NCBI GenBank assembly: GCA_041612005.1
Contig: JBFILW010000113.1
Location: 1-8,963, forward strand
Source: JBFILW01 sp041612005
GTDB lineage: Bacteria > Gemmatimonadota > Gemmatimonadetes > Palauibacterales > Palauibacteraceae
Direction of reading: 5' to 3'
Length of the DNA stretch: 8,963 nucleotides
Position 1 is the first letter of the stretch. Each line of letters opens with the position of its first letter. Below the pieces are notes generated by a model, which had not been told where the DNA came from, did no database searches, and saw only the letters and a program-made list of their open reading frames with translations. Below, piece after piece: positions 6,363 through 8,963 of this stretch. A program made the position numbers and the translations under genes.

Positions 6363-7960
6363 CAGTGTCCTTCCTCGGGCCGCAGCTGCGGGTACAACAC
6401 GACCTCGCGAATCGTGGTCTGACCCGTGAGCAGCATGATCAGCCGATCCACTCCGAGACCGAGGCCACCCGTCGGCGGCAATCCGTACTCGAGCGCCCGG
6501 ACGTAGTCCTCATCGATCTCGGGCGCCGCCTCGAGATCTCCGTGCTCGCGCAGCTTCACCTGGTCAGAGAAGCGGGCATACTGGTCCAGCGGATCGTTGA
6601 GCTCGCTGAAGGCGTTGACGAGCTCGGCCCGCCCGGCGATCACTTCGAAACGCTCAGCCAGATGGGGCGCTCCTCGCCGCGGCTTGGCCAGCGGGCTCAT
6701 TTCGATCGGATAATCATAGACGATCGTCGGATCGACGAGCTCTGTCTCGACTCGTCCGGAGAAGACCACGTCCACCAGCTTCGCCCGGTTGAGCTCCGTC
6801 GCGTCGGCGCGGCCCAAAGCCCGGGCAGCCTCCACCAGCTCGGCGTCGTTCGCCGACTCGATGTCGAGTCCGGCGTACTCGAGGATCGCCTCCCGCATTG
6901 TCAGTCGCCGCCACGGACGCCCCAAATCGAATGGCGCGCCGTCGAACTTCAGTTGCAGCGAGCCGTGAATGTCGGCCGCCACCGACGTCACCATCTCTTC
7001 CGCCAGCTCCATCATGTCCTCGTAGTCCGCGTAAGCCTGATACAGCTCGAGCATGGTGAATTCTGGGTTGTGCGTCCGGTCGATTCCCTCGTTGCGGAAG
7101 TCCTTGCTGATCTCGTAAACACGGTCCAGGTTGCCGACAATCAGTCGCTTCAGGTAAAGCTCGTCTGCTATACGCAGATACAGCTCTGTATCTAAGGTGT
7201 TGTGATAGGTCGTGAACGGGCGTGCGGCCGCTCCCCCGTACAGCGGCTGCAGAATCGGTGTCTCGACCTCCAGGAAGCCGCGCCTGTCCAGAAACGCCCG
7301 AAGTCCGGTCACCACACGGGCTCGGGCGACGAAGATCTCACGAACCTCGGGATTGACCGCGAGGTCGGCATAGCGCTGCCGGTAGCGGCTCTCCACGTCG
7401 GCGAAGCCGCTGTGGACGATCCGCTCGCCGGAATCCGTGACCTCCTCCTTGCCCAGCGGCAGCGGCCGGAGTGACTTGGAGAGCAGGGTCAGTGATTCAG
7501 CCCGCACCGTGACTTCGCCGGTCCGTGTCCGGAACAGAGGACCCTCGACGGCGATCCAGTCGCCGAGGTCCAGCAACTCGAGGATAGCGTGATCCTGGTC
7601 TGTGAGAAGGTCCCGCTTGAAGTAGGCCTGGAGGCGGCCCGAGCGGTCACCGAGATGGGCGAACGCGCTACCGCCGAGGTCGCGTAGCGACAGCATGCGT
7701 CCCGCGACGCGGACTGCCGGTGGCTCTTCGTTATCCCGAAAGAGCCCTCCCGCCTCTGCCAGCGAGTGCGACACCACGTACGAGTACGCGTACGGCTCGA
7801 TCCCGAGCTTCCGGAGCTCGACGAGCTTGGCGAAGCGGTCACGGACCGGCTTCGGGCGCTGATCGGATCCGTACCAGCACTCCAGGCACACTCCGTCGCG
7901 GAGAGCCCGCACTTCCCTGCCACAGCTCGGGCAGGTCGTGGAGACGTCGGTCCGGGTCAA
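6362..7960 (-). CDS. lysS: Lysyl-tRNA synthetase, class II, with N-terminal zinc-ribbon-like extension
   Basis: LysS charges tRNA-Lys with lysine using ATP in the cytoplasm. After an N-terminal extension, the class II core is complete. An OB-fold anticodon-binding domain covers about 80-160. Motif 1 lies around 217-236 (RAFLDRRGFLEVETPIL). Motif 2 is FRNEGIDRTHNPEFTMLE (288-305), and motif 3 is GLPPTGGLGLGVDRLIMLL (493-511). Other hallmarks are PFTTYHNTLDTELYLRIADE and NAFSELNDPLDQ. The extension carries CPSC (10-13) and CLEC (25-28), spaced as a zinc ribbon, before the usual RFAKLVELRKLGIEPY helix. I accept the TTG start at 7960: it overlaps the prfB stop as TTGA, has GGAAGG eight bases upstream and keeps both cysteine pairs. 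GTG codons at residues 17 and 24 would break the ribbon. The stop is TGA, shared with the permease start. Confidence 0.95.
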   Translation of the reverse strand: MTRTDVSTTCPSCGREVRALRDGVCLECWYGSDQRPKPVRDRFAKLVELRKLGIEPYAYSYVVSHSLAEAGGLFRDNEEPPAVRVAGRMLSLRDLGGSAFAHLGDRSGRLQAYFKRDLLTDQDHAILELLDLGDWIAVEGPLFRTRTGEVTVRAESLTLLSKSLRPLPLGKEEVTDSGERIVHSGFADVESRYRQRYADLAVNPEVREIFVARARVVTGLRAFLDRRGFLEVETPILQPLYGGAAARPFTTYHNTLDTELYLRIADELYLKRLIVGNLDRVYEISKDFRNEGIDRTHNPEFTMLELYQAYADYEDMMELAEEMVTSVAADIHGSLQLKFDGAPFDLGRPWRRLTMREAILEYAGLDIESANDAELVEAARALGRADATELNRAKLVDVVFSGRVETELVDPTIVYDYPIEMSPLAKPRRGAPHLAERFEVIAGRAELVNAFSELNDPLDQYARFSDQVKLREHGDLEAAPEIDEDYVRALEYGLPPTGGLGLGVDRLIMLLTGQTTIREVVLYPQLRPEEGH

Positions 7961-8963
7961 CTCGCGTGCCTTCCGTTCTGTCTCAAGTAGGCTTCGATAA
8001 AACGGTCGATCTGGCCGTTCAACACGGCGTCCGCATTGCCGACTTCGACCCCCGTGCGATGGTCTTTCACCATCGTGTACGGCTGTAGCACATAGGATCG
8101 GATCTGACTGCCCCAGCTAATCTCCTTCTTGGTCTTCTCCAGCGCCTGGCGCTGCTCCCGTTTCTCATCCTCGGCGCGTTGGTAAAGCGCGGCCCGCAGC
8201 ATCTTCAACGCCTTGGCCTTGTTCTTGTGCTGGCTGCGCTCCTGCTGACAGGCGACCACGATGCCGGTGGGTACATGGGTGATCCGGACAGCCGAGTCCG
8301 TCTTGTTGACGTGCTGCCCGCCGGCACCCGAGGCCCGGTAGGTATCGATGCGGAGTTCCTCTTCGTTCACTTCGATCTCGATGTCATCATCGAGCACCGG
8401 GTAGACGAACACTGAAGCGAAGGATGTGTGCCGTCGGCTCTGCGCGTCGAACGGGGAGATCCGCACCAGACGGTGGACGCCCCGCTCCGCGGCCAGGTAG
8501 CCGTAGGCGTACTCGCCACCGATCTCGAGCGTCGCGGACTTGATCCCGGCCTCCTCCCCCGGTTGCAGCTCGACCGCCTCGACGGCATACCCCCGGGTCT
8601 CGGCCCATCGGGAGTACATGCGCATCAGCATCTCGGCCCAATCCTGGGATTCCGTTCCGCCGGCTCCCGGGTGGATCTCCAGGATCGCGTCACAGGCATC
8701 GTTCTCACCTCGCAAGAGCGTGTCGAGTTCCGTTTCCTCCGCCCGGCGATCCCACGAATCGATCGTCTCGACCAGGTCGCCGCGGACGTCTTCTCCTTCC
8801 TTCGCCAACTCCAGCAGGGTCGATGCGTCGTCCACCAATCTCGAAAGACGATCGGCGGTATCGACACCCGACACCAAACGCGATCTCGCCTGCCGCAACG
8901 TTCGCGCCAGGCCCGGGTCGTTCCAGACTTCCGGCTCGGTCAGTTTTCGATCCAGCTCGTCGA
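7957..8963 (-). CDS. prfB: Peptide chain release factor 2 (5' end outside window)
   Basis: RF2 recognises UGA and UAA in the ribosomal A site and triggers peptide release. The visible 334 codons start mid-gene at the window edge with DELDRKLTEPEVWNDP, the usual RF2 coiled-coil region. The codon-recognition tripeptide SPF (visible residues 169-171, in VRISPFDAQSRRHTSF) identifies RF2 rather than RF1. The catalytic GGQ is at 214-216 in RASGAGGQHVNKTDSAVRITH. The SPF-to-GGQ distance of 45 residues equals that of E. coli RF2. By that alignment about 36 N-terminal residues are missing, so the programmed +1 frameshift site found near codon 25 in many prfB genes would lie just outside the window and cannot be checked. 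A TTG at 8898 is not the start, because conserved sequence continues upstream of it. The gene ends RQNGRHAS-TGA, overlapping lysS by four bases. Confidence 0.95.
   Translation of the reverse strand, partial: DELDRKLTEPEVWNDPGLARTLRQARSRLVSGVDTADRLSRLVDDASTLLELAKEGEDVRGDLVETIDSWDRRAEETELDTLLRGENDACDAILEIHPGAGGTESQDWAEMLMRMYSRWAETRGYAVEAVELQPGEEAGIKSATLEIGGEYAYGYLAAERGVHRLVRISPFDAQSRRHTSFASVFVYPVLDDDIEIEVNEEELRIDTYRASGAGGQHVNKTDSAVRITHVPTGIVVACQQERSQHKNKAKALKMLRAALYQRAEDEKREQRQALEKTKKEISWGSQIRSYVLQPYTMVKDHRTGVEVGNADAVLNGQIDRFIEAYLRQNGRHAS
7969..7974 (-). promoter_or_regulatory. Ribosome binding site of lysS
   Basis: GGAAGG on the minus strand lies eight bases before the TTG at 7960-7958, inside the last codons of prfB. 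It supports TTG as the lysS initiator and so supports the cysteine-containing extension being translated. Confidence 0.55.

Noticed and set aside
5028..6422. A 464-codon open frame on the plus strand opposite the permease gene
   Set aside because: Its product is rich in D, H, Q, R and G with no recognisable domain. The opposite strand encodes a complete LolC/E protein with clear motifs. Long antisense frames are expected in GC-rich coding DNA.
6356..7195. A 279-codon plus-strand open frame opposite lysS
   Set aside because: It is antisense to the catalytic core of lysS and has no recognisable motif.
8896..8898. TTG at 8898 as the prfB start
   Set aside because: Conserved RF2 sequence (LDRKLTEPEVWNDP) continues in frame upstream to the window edge, so the gene is partial rather than starting here.

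Overview
The window is a GC-rich stretch in which every convincing gene lies on the minus strand. It reads as one dense operon transcribed from position 8963 down to position 1. The combination points to a diderm (Gram-negative) bacterium outside the Proteobacteria and Firmicutes. A Lol-type lipoprotein-sorting ABC transporter implies an outer membrane, while McsA-McsB-ClpC, the protein-arginine-phosphorylation system best known from Firmicutes, sits in the same run. Gemmatimonadota or a related phylum is my best guess. That is an inference from gene content and protein style, not a database result.

In transcription order the layout is as follows. prfB (release factor 2, 5' end cut by the window edge, 8963-7957) overlaps lysS (lysyl-tRNA synthetase with an unusual N-terminal zinc-ribbon-like extension, 7960-6362), which overlaps a LolC/E-type permease (6362-5022). 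Two bases later comes lolD (ATPase, 5019-4321). A 122-bp gap follows, the largest in the window, holding a strong hairpin and possibly the boundary of a second transcription unit. Then come mcsA (4198-3689), mcsB (3692-2607), a 62-bp gap with a near-palindrome, clpC (2544-178), and finally the first 25 codons of a gene for an exported protein (76-1). No intergenic stretch approaches 300 bases. I see no tRNA, rRNA, CRISPR, insertion sequence or plus-strand gene.

The genes form three functional blocks. prfB and lysS serve translation (stop-codon release and tRNA-Lys charging). LolCD-type proteins extract lipoproteins from the inner membrane. McsA-McsB mark damaged proteins with phosphoarginine, which the N-domains of ClpC recognise before unfolding them for ClpP (not in this window). 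No ctsR-like repressor gene is present, although ctsR leads the equivalent Firmicutes operon.

The most striking observation is an in-frame TAG in clpC at 178-180. The same frame continues past it for 34 codons with recognisable ClpC C-terminal sequence and ends in TGA at 73-75. That TGA overlaps the GTG start of the next gene in the four-base style used elsewhere in the operon. The TAG is therefore probably a nonsense mutation or a base-call error in a full-length clpC of about 823 codons, although read-through or reinitiation cannot be excluded from sequence alone.
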